This document shows, in pieces, positions 7,180 through 13,988 of a stretch of 22,918 bases of DNA. The DNA comes from JAAFHB01 sp037128295 (lineage in GTDB: Bacteria > Bacteroidota > Bacteroidia > Bacteroidales > Prolixibacteraceae). A model generated the notes under the pieces. The model worked only from the letters and a program-made list of their open reading frames with translations, was not told where the DNA came from and did no database searches. Position 1 is the first letter of the stretch. Each line of letters begins with the position of its first letter. The DNA is taken from NCBI GenBank assembly GCA_037128295.1, contig JBAXWR010000110.1:1-22918 (forward strand). The letters are read 5' to 3'. The position numbers were made by a program, and so were the translations under genes.

Positions 7180-7212
7180 AGTGATAGTATCACTTCAAGT
7201 GATGCTATCACT
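7180..7212. repeat. Long near-perfect hairpin downstream of the MazG-like gene
   Basis: Two 16-base arms (7180-7195 and 7197-7212, AGTGATAGTATCACTT and its inverse) pair with a single G-T wobble around one C; sterically a loop of a few bases would form. Each arm itself contains the smaller palindrome-like AGTGATAGTATCACT. There is no T-run after it, so it is not a canonical terminator; it may be a 3' stability hairpin or a protein-binding inverted repeat. Confidence 0.6.
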
Positions 7213-7305
7213 AAACTTGCCGACTGGCGAGCCAGCTCCAGCTCTGCCTGCCTTCCAAAAGTCAATTAATCAATGAGTTGAAAAATGAATTGTAGAACAA
7301 TGAGC

Positions 7306-7410
7306 CTATGTCATTAAGGACTTCAGATTTCCCAGTGCCTCAGGAACAAATTGGTGGACATTCCCCACAATCGAACAGGTTTCAAGTTCCACACAATCGG
7401 CACAGGTTTC
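7306..7410 (-). pseudogene. Decayed 3' fragment of a DUF3795 gene
   Basis: Read on the minus strand, this stretch encodes 34 residues (beginning ETCADCVELETCSIVGNV, ending NLKSLMT) and a TAG stop. It matches the last 34 residues of the intact DUF3795 protein at 9983-10324, with 6 amino-acid differences; by hand alignment 91 of 105 bases agree. It has no start codon. Its first codon is directly next to, and in frame with, the TAG stop of the YciI-like gene (7411-7413), so the junction of the two unrelated sequences lies at that stop. Several differences are synonymous, suggesting the copy was once expressed as protein. Confidence 0.85.
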
Positions 7411-7869
7411 CTACATTTTTACCTTTTCGATTTTCTCATGATTGGGTAAATAGGTTGGAATTGCTGCGGAGCCATACCACTTAAATATTTCTGCTTCCAA
7501 TACTTTTTCTTTAATTGTTGGATCGGTTTCCAACAATGATTGAGCTTCCTCGATTGACTTGACATTTAAAACAAAAATTCCACGATAATTCCGATCATTT
7601 TTCCCTAAAGGACCGGCAATAATCAATTGCCCGTTTGCAGCCAACCGGCCAATATTTTCCATATGTCCTTTGAATAATGGGTCGAGGTAATTTTTGTCGG
7701 TGGCCTTATTAGAACCAGTTTTGAGTATGACAAGAAAGTAGGTTTTCATGCCATAATCGTCACCACCCAATGAATCAGCAAGTTGTTTGTCATATTTCGG
7801 ATTTTCCGATTGCCCCTTCGCTGAAAAACAAAAACCTAATATTACAAATAACAGAAAATTATATTTCAT
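7411..7869 (-). CDS. Exported YciI-like protein
   Basis: 152 residues. Residues 1-20 (MKYNFLLFVILGFCFSAKGQ) are a Sec signal peptide with probable cleavage before Gln20; the Cys is not in a lipobox, since Phe precedes it. The mature part has the YciI ferredoxin-like fold: YFLVILKTGSN, then HMENIGRLAANGQLIIAGPLG and RGIFVLNVKSIEEAQSLLETDP. YciI relatives are small dimeric proteins of mostly unknown function, usually cytoplasmic, so export is notable. Its stop codon sits exactly at the junction with the DUF3795 gene fragment. It follows the AAA-ATPase/nuclease gene by 39 bases. Confidence 0.8.
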   Translation of the reverse strand: MKYNFLLFVILGFCFSAKGQSENPKYDKQLADSLGGDDYGMKTYFLVILKTGSNKATDKNYLDPLFKGHMENIGRLAANGQLIIAGPLGKNDRNYRGIFVLNVKSIEEAQSLLETDPTIKEKVLEAEIFKWYGSAAIPTYLPNHEKIEKVKM

Positions 7870-7908
7870 TTTTTTAATATATTAGAATCATTTACCTGTT
7901 CAAACCTT

Positions 7909-9669
7909 TCAAACTACCTCTCCGCACGCCACCATTTCCCAGCCACAATAAATAACCACAAGCAAATGCAAGGTTGTTTTTGATTTGGCGTAAAGTATTC
8001 GTGGGTCGGATGCATATCGTCGAAGTTGCCCAGTTGCTTCGGCGTTTAGTTTTTGTACCAATGCCGATTCGGGGTTTTTGACTTCGGCTTCCTGCTCCCG
8101 TTTTACGTACTTAAACTCTATCAGGTAGCAATGCTGCATTTGGGGATGCGCAATAAAGTTGGGGGTCAGCCATAGGTCAGAAAATCCTTTGCCCATCTCG
8201 GTTTCGGAATGGATTGTAAAATAATTGACCAGATTGAGGTAAACAAGGTGAAACATTTGCACTGTTTTTTCACCCCCCATAAAGTCGCGAACAGATGTTT
8301 GTTTGTAAATTTGCTCCGAAAAAAAGTTGAAGAACGGTTTCCAGTCACCATCATAAGCCATTTTCTCACCCATTTCCGCTAAAGTGGAAATGTCGATATT
8401 AAATATTTCAGCCTCACTGAAAGCTTCCACCAAATATGAAAACAATATACTCCGGATGGTCAGGTTTGGCACTTTAAGTAGGGTACTACCTCTTTCCACC
8501 CTATCGATGGTCAATATCCCAAAGTAGTAGAGCAGCGAAACGAAGTTTTCTTTTGCAATCAGTTTTTCGGCAGGAAATGAAGTTGCAATTGTGGTACGGA
8601 TTTCTCCATTTTCGGCAATTTTTTTTATTGTTGAAAAATTGCCATTTACTTTTTTATCCAGAATAACTAAATGACGCAGTTTTCCATAGTCGATTTTTAT
8701 ATTATTGTCTATCAGTACTTTAGGTATAGAAGCGCGATTTAGGTAATTGTCCAGAAAGTACAACACCATGTCGGAATTGTACATTTTCTGGTCGATACAC
8801 TCCTCTGCAAAGCAATAATTGTTGTACCACTCACGCATTATTGCCATCAAATCCTCAACAGCGTCTTTAACCAATCCTGATTCCTTGTAATGATTGACTA
8901 AAGTAATTACCTCATTTTCAGTAAATCCAACAATGGAATTGAATGGAGCATCGCTGGTGATATTTTTGGCAATGTTAAACCCACTGGTTACATCATCAAG
9001 CGTTACGGGTGATACACCGGTGATAAATATTTTTTTCAGGGATGAATTTTTATCAGTAGTTGCGAGTTTTATCTTGTTAAAAAACAATCTCAGAAAACCA
9101 TTTCCATGTGTGATGTCGGAATATTTTAAAGCGCCATGTTGGCTTAATATGGTGTTGGTAAAATTATCGTATTCGTCAATAAACAGGTAAATGGATAAAT
9201 TTTTCTCCTGACAATATCTCGCAACAAATTCAATTTTTGATTCAACAGGGTGATTGTTCGGATATAACTCGCCATATTCATCGCCGAGAAGTGAACGATA
9301 GCGGTTGTTAAAAGTACTGAGACATTTACTGCAATGTTCCTCAAACGATGATTTCACCTCACCCAACTCCGGGTTTACCCCTGAAAAGTTAAAACTAAGT
9401 ATGAGATAGCTATTTTTTTCCCCGGTAGGATGTTGACCAATATAGGTTTCACCAAAAAGATTTTCAAAATTGGGCGCTTCCAGCACATCGTAGTAAGTCA
9501 TCATTGTAATCAACCACAATGATTTACCAAATCTTCGTGGGCGTATCAAAAAAAGAAAAGGAGCAGATGCCTCAATTGTTTCGATAAAACGGGTTTTATC
9601 AACATAGTAGAACTTCTCTTTTATAATACGAACATAATCACTTATACCGTATGGAATTCTCTTTGCCAT
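7909..9669 (-). CDS. AAA-ATPase-like / PD-(D/E)XK nuclease fusion protein
   Basis: 586 residues. The N-terminus IPYGISDYVRIIKEKFYYVDKT and the atypical P-loop RPRRFGKS (43-50) define the AAA-ATPase_like family (often paired with DUF1703). The Walker B-like strand is YLFIDEYDNFTN. The C-terminal nuclease domain shows D498 (SDLWLTPN), E518-F-K520 (YLIEFKYVK) and Q551 (ATGQLRRY), the PD-(D/E)XK fold active set. Such genes occur in many scattered copies in Bacteroidota and anaerobes; their role is unproven, with mobile-element or defence activity proposed. It lies between the two DUF3795 copies. A -7 promoter element is present 27 bases upstream of the ATG. Confidence 0.88.
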   Translation of the reverse strand: MAKRIPYGISDYVRIIKEKFYYVDKTRFIETIEASAPFLFLIRPRRFGKSLWLITMMTYYDVLEAPNFENLFGETYIGQHPTGEKNSYLILSFNFSGVNPELGEVKSSFEEHCSKCLSTFNNRYRSLLGDEYGELYPNNHPVESKIEFVARYCQEKNLSIYLFIDEYDNFTNTILSQHGALKYSDITHGNGFLRLFFNKIKLATTDKNSSLKKIFITGVSPVTLDDVTSGFNIAKNITSDAPFNSIVGFTENEVITLVNHYKESGLVKDAVEDLMAIMREWYNNYCFAEECIDQKMYNSDMVLYFLDNYLNRASIPKVLIDNNIKIDYGKLRHLVILDKKVNGNFSTIKKIAENGEIRTTIATSFPAEKLIAKENFVSLLYYFGILTIDRVERGSTLLKVPNLTIRSILFSYLVEAFSEAEIFNIDISTLAEMGEKMAYDGDWKPFFNFFSEQIYKQTSVRDFMGGEKTVQMFHLVYLNLVNYFTIHSETEMGKGFSDLWLTPNFIAHPQMQHCYLIEFKYVKREQEAEVKNPESALVQKLNAEATGQLRRYASDPRILYAKSKTTLHLLVVIYCGWEMVACGEVV

Positions 9670-9695
9670 GGTGGTATTGTTATTTAAACTAAAAA

Positions 9696-9703
9696 CAAAG
9701 ATA
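9696..9703 (-). promoter_or_regulatory. -7 promoter element of the AAA-ATPase/nuclease gene
   Basis: On the minus strand TATCTTTG fits TAnnTTTG exactly and lies 26 bases before the ATG at 9669. The -33 region has only an imperfect TTTC. Confidence 0.5.
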
Positions 9704-9906
9704 CAACTATTGCATTATATGAAATTGATGTATAGAATATTAATTTTAGAGAATCCAGGAACTTAGACGGAAAAGAGCAATGAAACAAGTAAACAGAAGC
9801 TTAACCTAGGCATAAATTGAATTGTAAACGCAATGCGGACATAATTTCAAGTAAATAATTATCAATTAAATACCAAATTATGAATCAATATATTAAAGCA
9901 ATGGTC

Positions 9907-9968
9907 GATCCTGTTCGGTACACTTTCCTTTACAGATAATAGGAAGTAAGTTGTTACTTGACAGGATC
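9907..9968. repeat. Nested inverted repeats downstream of the DUF3795 gene
   Basis: GATCCTGT (9907-9914) pairs with ACAGGATC (9961-9968). Inside lie shorter complementary pairs: AAGTAA with TTACTT around GTTG at 9944-9959, or ACTTTCCT with AGGAAGT as an alternative. It is positioned 14 bases after the stop of the DUF3795 gene (minus strand), so it could be a 3'-end RNA structure, but it lacks a T-run. Confidence 0.4.
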
Positions 9969-9982
9969 AGCTCAAGCAGAGT

Positions 9983-10324
9983 CTAAGCAATTAACGACTT
10001 CAGGTTACCCAGTGCCTCAGGTACAAATTGGTGGACATTCCCCACGATAGGACAGCTTTCAAGTTCTGCACAATTGGCACAGGTTTCATAACCTTTTGAA
10101 TGGACGCAGTTCCGAATCTCGCACTGACTGCAATGGGCAAATTTGACCCCGGTTTCGCGACATCCGGTGCAATTGATCATTTCGGGTACAATGTCAGGAC
10201 TGAATTGTACTTTCCATTTCTCAGCCGTCTGTTCACGCAGGACATCATCATCAGCCAAAGTGGCAATCCTTGCATCACAGGTAACACAATCGAGACCACA
10301 ACATGAAATAAGCTTTTCCATCAT
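9983..10324 (-). CDS. DUF3795 cysteine-rich protein
   Basis: 113 residues with many cysteines in pairs (ISCCGLDCVTCDAR at 6-19; then CTGC, CSQCEIRNC, CANC and a last ESC), the signature of DUF3795, a small putative zinc- or iron-sulfur-binding family of unknown function. Two ATGs in tandem (MM) can start it. The first overlaps the stop of the DUF1801 gene as ATGA, giving translational coupling. The last 34 codons have a decayed duplicate at 7306-7410. Cytoplasmic; no signal peptide. Confidence 0.82.
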   Translation of the reverse strand: MMEKLISCCGLDCVTCDARIATLADDDVLREQTAEKWKVQFSPDIVPEMINCTGCRETGVKFAHCSQCEIRNCVHSKGYETCANCAELESCPIVGNVHQFVPEALGNLKSLIA

Positions 10325-10686
10325 TTTTTAATCTTTAAAATATTTTCTTTTACTCTGAACTCTACAATTCGGCCTATCAGGTCAAACGGGATTGGCTTGT
10401 CGAGTGGAAACTGAACGGAACCTTTACCTTGTTTGTATTTTGAAAGTTCGTTTGAAAATTCAATATGTCCCCTGGGGGTCGCATAAAACCCAATATGCTT
10501 GTTAAATCCTGCGAAATAAACCAAAGGTCTGCCATTGGTTTTGTATGCAGGCATTCCATAGGCGATACTTTCAACGGCTTCAGGGGCTTTTTCGGTTATG
10601 GTTGATCGTACTTTCTCCAGAAGGAGCTGGATATTTTCCGGAAAAGTTTTGATGTACTCATCAACAGATTTATAATCAGTATTCAT
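10321..10686 (-). CDS. DUF1801 (YdhG-like, frataxin-like fold) protein
   Basis: 121 residues from the ATG at 10686 (MNTDYKSVDEYIKTFPE). The frame opens further up to 10731, but that would overlap the end of the DUF4041 gene and add a non-homologous leader. Segments AVESIAYGMPAYKTNGRPLVYFAGFNKHIGFY and FPLDKPIPFDLIGRIVEFRV are typical of DUF1801, whose Bacillus member YdhG (Fra) is a frataxin-like iron-binding protein. Whether this one handles iron is not known. It is coupled by a 4-base overlap to the cysteine-rich DUF3795 protein, so a shared metal-related role is possible (inference). Confidence 0.85.
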   Translation of the reverse strand: MNTDYKSVDEYIKTFPENIQLLLEKVRSTITEKAPEAVESIAYGMPAYKTNGRPLVYFAGFNKHIGFYATPRGHIEFSNELSKYKQGKGSVQFPLDKPIPFDLIGRIVEFRVKENILKIKK

Positions 10687-10702
10687 AACTTTAATGCTGT
10701 TT

Positions 10703-12268
10703 TCACTCTTCAGTTTCTTGAATTTCAACAATTTGTTTCTTTTGTTCCGCTTCCCACGATTTTCTTAATTCTGAATCTGATTTCATTGCTTTTTCAATGG
10801 CAATGCTTTCCCTGTATTCAGTAGCTTCGGCAATCATAGTCCATTTTGTTTGGACATTCATTCCATCAATTTTGTCACGAATGTCTTTTAAAGAAAGTTT
10901 AAAGAACTCTTTTCGAGGGTTTACTTTATTTAGTTGGCTATCTAAAAAGTATTTATGAAGATCAGTTTCCAATGTAGGCGCATTTTCACTCCAAATCATC
11001 GCATGTACATCGAAAGGAAAAGGAACACTTGCATCACCGAGTTCTCTTACTCTATCTAAAGGTTCAAGACGCCGTGTCATCCCTATTTTGTAAACATTAT
11101 CGCCGAAAGAGCCTATATTAGAAATAATGTATACATTTCCGCATCTCGTTTGTTGGGCCATAGAGAGGGCCCTTTGATTGCGTGCTTCGGCTTCTTGCCA
11201 TTTAATCTCTAATTCTGCAATTTGACCTTCATATTTTAAACGCTGTTCAGCATTAGCTTGATTCATTTGAGACCTCAACTTTTCCATAGCTTTTGTCAGT
11301 ATTTCCTCTTCCTTTGCTGAATCTCTCAGGGCTTTCTCTATTTCTCGCTTTGCTTTTTCTTCCTCTCTAAGCTGATCTTTTAATTGACGCTGTTCTTCTT
11401 GTTCCCGTCGTTTTATTTCATTTAAAATTGTTGCAAATTTTAGTTCGTCAATTCGGGATTGTAAATAGCTTTCGCTGATGACTGCATTTCTGAATGCTTT
11501 TCCCAAATTATTTACAGAAAAGTATGCATCAGTAATTTTCTGCTTCAGTATTCCGAAATTATCCTGCTTTATAGTTGATAAAATTGTATCGACCTTTCCA
11601 TTAAAAGCATAAAGGATAAAGTTTATTGCAGTGGTTTTCCTATTATCCTCTACATAATCACAGCTTGCTGCAGTTTTATTCATGACCATCAGTTTCGTTT
11701 TTTCCCTGGCCCGTTTGAGGTCTTCCCCCGCTTGGGTAAAACCATAATCCTCAGCTAATTGATCAAGTAAACTAAACGAAGGTATAATGTACTCATCACC
11801 ATATCCTTTGAGAGAATTTTTTAATGCGATTATGGTCTTTTCTAAAGTGTCTGCTTCATCTTTGAGTTTGTATGCGTCACCTGCGATTTCCTCTGCCTTT
11901 CGTTGTGCTTCTTTGATTATTCTTGATTCAGATATAGCTGCTTGATTCAGAATGATTTCAGCTTTTGATTTCAATTCCGAAGCTGCATTTCTAGCCTCTC
12001 TTCTGATTATTTCGGATTCGTTTTTAGCGTTCACTAATATTGTGTCCGCCTCTTTTATTATTTTGTCGGCTTCAGCCTGAGCCTTTTGTACTAGCTCAAA
12101 AGCCTCTTTGTTTGCACGTTTCATCAGCTCTTTAGCTTTCAGTTCTGCATCAAGGATACCTTCATATTTGGTCAGCTGTACAATTCTTTGTTTCTTTTCG
12201 GAAAGCTCTTGTTTTAGGCTCTCAATCTCGGCAAATTCCTTTTTTTTAAGAAAATCGAATAGTGACAT
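10703..12268 (-). CDS. DUF4041 and T5orf172 (GIY-YIG superfamily) coiled-coil protein
   Basis: 521 residues. Residues 10-150 are an Ala/Glu/Lys-rich coiled coil with about 11-residue periodicity (KAKELMKRANKEAFELVQKA and similar). The DUF4041 region is about 155-285. A second charged coiled coil spans 285-370. A T5orf172 domain follows, with GIY-YIG hallmarks: NVYIISN (378-384), YKIGMTRR (393-400), RVRELGD (406-412), E434 in TLETDLHKYF and N450 before EFF. This architecture occurs in phages, prophages and defence-rich regions; nuclease activity is predicted from the fold only. The gene begins 64 bases after the tmRNA 3' end, behind its terminator. DNA target and partner are unknown. Confidence 0.88.
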   Translation of the reverse strand: MSLFDFLKKKEFAEIESLKQELSEKKQRIVQLTKYEGILDAELKAKELMKRANKEAFELVQKAQAEADKIIKEADTILVNAKNESEIIRREARNAASELKSKAEIILNQAAISESRIIKEAQRKAEEIAGDAYKLKDEADTLEKTIIALKNSLKGYGDEYIIPSFSLLDQLAEDYGFTQAGEDLKRAREKTKLMVMNKTAASCDYVEDNRKTTAINFILYAFNGKVDTILSTIKQDNFGILKQKITDAYFSVNNLGKAFRNAVISESYLQSRIDELKFATILNEIKRREQEEQRQLKDQLREEEKAKREIEKALRDSAKEEEILTKAMEKLRSQMNQANAEQRLKYEGQIAELEIKWQEAEARNQRALSMAQQTRCGNVYIISNIGSFGDNVYKIGMTRRLEPLDRVRELGDASVPFPFDVHAMIWSENAPTLETDLHKYFLDSQLNKVNPRKEFFKLSLKDIRDKIDGMNVQTKWTMIAEATEYRESIAIEKAMKSDSELRKSWEAEQKKQIVEIQETEE

Positions 12269-12289
12269 TGTGAAAATTTTAAGTTAGAG

Positions 12290-12329
12290 AAAAAATCAAG
12301 ATGTTATAATATTATAACATCTTGATTTT
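12290..12329 (-). terminator. Terminator of tmRNA
   Basis: A perfect 38-base palindrome (12292-12329, core AAGATGTTATAAT and its inverse) lies 3 bases after the tmRNA 3' end and on the minus strand runs into ATTTTTTCTC. The stem is long but AT-rich. It separates tmRNA from the DUF4041 gene. Confidence 0.8.
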
Positions 12330-12332
12330 CAG

Positions 12333-12724
12333 TGGAGCTGCGGGGAGTCGAACCCCGGTCCAAACGAGGAAGCAATACGCTTTCTACATGTTTATCCAAG
12401 ACTTGGTTTTCGTGTGAAGAATGGATCAAGGCCACCGATCTTCACCTTATCCCCTTTATTTCGCCGGCCAACCAGGGCCTCCGACCGACTATCTCCGATA
12501 TTACTGCACTTCCTGATCGGGCCGCTTCGGAACAACAGCACCCGGGAAATGTCCCACTCCAGCATCTAATGCCAGATTAGCGTAATCTACTTTATTCGAT
12601 TAAGCGGCAAGAGCAAAATTATTTTCGCCAATTAATTGTTTGGATATTGAGATTTACGGGCCAACGTCCAAAGCCCGACATGCTTACGCACCTCTTCTGC
12701 CCGCTGTCAATACCGGTCAGCCCC
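12333..12724 (-). ncRNA. ssrA: tmRNA (transfer-messenger RNA)
   Basis: 392 nt. The 5' end GGGGCTG (at 12724) pairs with CAGCTCC plus discriminator A at the 3' end (12333-12340), forming the tRNA-like acceptor stem. The T-arm GGACCGGGGTTCGACTCCCCG is clear. CCA is not encoded; the next bases are CTG. The tag reading frame at 12629-12600 (minus) is GGC GAA AAT AAT TTT GCT CTT GCC GCT TAA, giving GENNFALAA after the tRNA-borne alanine. It rescues stalled ribosomes with SmpB (not in the window). The upstream sequence holds a -7 element at 12741-12748. Confidence 0.97.
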
Positions 12725-12740
12725 TTAATGGTGTGCGGAG

Positions 12741-12748
12741 CAAAAATA
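12741..12748 (-). promoter_or_regulatory. Candidate -7 element for tmRNA
   Basis: TATTTTTG on the minus strand fits TAnnTTTG, 16 bases before the mature 5' end, which leaves a short leader for RNase P to remove. A TTTG 15 bases further up is closer than the usual -33 spacing. Confidence 0.4.
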
Positions 12749-12844
12749 CGCAAATTACAATGACAAATTTCGTTCTGAGGTATTTTGATGAATTAATTTT
12801 TGAAGGTGATTTTAAAAGAAGGCATTAACTAATAGATAACTTCC

Positions 12845-13126
12845 TCAACAATTTTTTGTTGCCTCGTGCTGGTAGGTTTGAAAATTCCCCAGAATTTGTT
12901 CGATGTGATAAACTTCATCGCTATCATCGAAAGAAAATCCATTTCCAAAAATATACCATTTTTGTCTTTGTGCTAGGGTTAACTTTTTGATACTGGGAAA
13001 TTTGGAAATTGGAACAATAATATTCCTTCCATCTTTTAAATACACTTCAATTTTACCCCTGGTCTGAAATGATATTTTTTGAATTGTTGGATTAACGTCC
13101 CAAAATCCTTCAATCTTCGAATTCAT
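12845..13126 (-). CDS. DUF2442-family small protein
   Basis: 93 residues from the ATG at 13126 (MNSKIEGFWDVNPTI); an in-frame upstream start would add an unrelated leader. The pattern IEVYLKDGRNIIVPISKFPSIKKLTLAQRQKWYIFGNGFSF followed by SDEVYHIEQIL fits DUF2442, with the usual ligand-type loop and the surface for a partner. Many DUF2442 proteins are paired with DUF4160 toxin-like partners; none is seen here, so this copy is an orphan. Its function is unknown. It lies 64 bases downstream of rpe on the same strand and might be in the same transcript. Confidence 0.75.
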   Translation of the reverse strand: MNSKIEGFWDVNPTIQKISFQTRGKIEVYLKDGRNIIVPISKFPSIKKLTLAQRQKWYIFGNGFSFDDSDEVYHIEQILGNFQTYQHEATKNC

Positions 13127-13190
13127 GATTACTTGACTTTTAAAAATTACAAATAACAATTTATATCTGAATTTTTTGGGCTTAAGAAAA

Positions 13191-13841
13191 TTAAATCTTT
13201 TTCAACTCCCTTATCGTCTCTATAGGATCCTTCGACCCAAACACAAAACTCCCGGCTACTAACACATCAGCCCCGGCCTCAAAGAGCAATTTTCCGGTTT
13301 CAAAATTCACTCCACCATCAATCTCTATCAGCGTATTGGCTTGTTTTTCAATAATTAAGCGTTTTAGCCTCAATACTTTCTGATAAGTATTCAGAATGAA
13401 TTTCTGTCCACCGAACCCTGGGTTGACCGACATCAGCAAAACAAGGTCCAAGTCGTTGATGATATCTTCCAGTAAATGAATAGGGGTATGTGGGTTCAGG
13501 CAAACCCCGGCTTTCATCCCTTCCTGATGGATTGCTCCGATGGTCCGGTGAAGATGGGTGCATGCTTCATAATGGACTGTAAGGATATCAGCTCCTGAAT
13601 CCCTGAACGGTTTAATAAAAGGGTTGGGGTTGACGATCATTAGATGGACATCGAGCGGTTTGGTGGCCACCTTTTTAACGTGCTGTATAACAGGCAATCC
13701 AAACGAAATATTCGGGACAAAAACCCCATCCATCACATCGAAATGGATCCAGTCCGCCTCGCTTTGGTTGATCATCTGGATATCTTTTCCCAGGTTGTTG
13801 AAGTCGGCAGACAATATGGAGGGTGAAATCAATCGGCTCAT
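13191..13841 (-). CDS. rpe: Ribulose-phosphate 3-epimerase
   Basis: 216 residues, full length for the family. The enzyme interconverts D-ribulose 5-phosphate and D-xylulose 5-phosphate in the pentose phosphate pathway, in the cytoplasm. Catalytic and metal residues are visible: H33 and D35 in IHFDVMDG, H66 in DVHLMI, the MSVNPGFGGQKF phosphate/loop motif at 137-148 and D175 in EIDGGVN. S7 in SPSIL opens the barrel. A complete Bacteroidota-type promoter lies 35 bases upstream of the ATG. Confidence 0.97.
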   Translation of the reverse strand: MSRLISPSILSADFNNLGKDIQMINQSEADWIHFDVMDGVFVPNISFGLPVIQHVKKVATKPLDVHLMIVNPNPFIKPFRDSGADILTVHYEACTHLHRTIGAIHQEGMKAGVCLNPHTPIHLLEDIINDLDLVLLMSVNPGFGGQKFILNTYQKVLRLKRLIIEKQANTLIEIDGGVNFETGKLLFEAGADVLVAGSFVFGSKDPIETIRELKKI

Positions 13842-13875
13842 ATGCTTTGTTTTAACTTGTAAATAATTAGATCGC

Positions 13876-13905
13876 CAAAATTAACCAATTCCGGGTAATG
13901 TCAAA
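13876..13905 (-). promoter_or_regulatory. Bacteroidota-type promoter of rpe
   Basis: On the minus strand TTTG (13905-13902), an 18-base spacer and TAATTTTG (13883-13876) match the TTTG / TAnnTTTG promoter of the phylum, ending 34 bases before the rpe ATG. The spacing is near the 17-23 base norm. Confidence 0.65.
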
Positions 13906-13950
13906 AAGTACTGAGCGAAATGAATTGAGTGATTACCCTAAGGAATGTGG

Positions 13951-13978
13951 CTGGCGACTTGCAACTGGCGGCTGGCAA
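13951..13978. repeat. Degenerate 7-base tandem repeat (CTGGCRR)
   Basis: Four successive heptamers, CTGGCGA CTTGCAA CTGGCGG CTGGCAA, equivalent to two 14-mers with 2 mismatches. They are flanked by the small inverted pair GAATGT (13943-13948) / ACATTC (13978-13983). The array lies between the sulfatase 3' end and the rpe promoter; related bases (ACTGGCGAGCCAGC) occur at 7222-7235. Confidence 0.6.
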
Positions 13979-13988
13979 CATTCAAATT

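Larger units (their letters stand above)
9670..9982. other. Gene-free interval between the AAA-ATPase/nuclease and DUF3795 genes
   Basis: 313 AT-rich bases with no convincing gene on either strand. The left end holds the promoter of the AAA-ATPase/nuclease gene. The right end holds the nested inverted repeat at 9907-9968, just before the DUF3795 stop. Nothing else is recognisable between about 9710 and 9900. Confidence 0.6.

Noticed and set aside
10687..10731. N-terminal extension of the DUF1801 protein into the DUF4041 gene
   Set aside because: The ATG at 10686 matches the family start; the extension only exists because the frame is open in the overlapping gene.
12332..12828. Two plus-strand open frames (12332-12580 and 12640-12828)
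   Set aside because: Both lie over or antisense to tmRNA and its promoter; the sequence is explained by the tmRNA structure.
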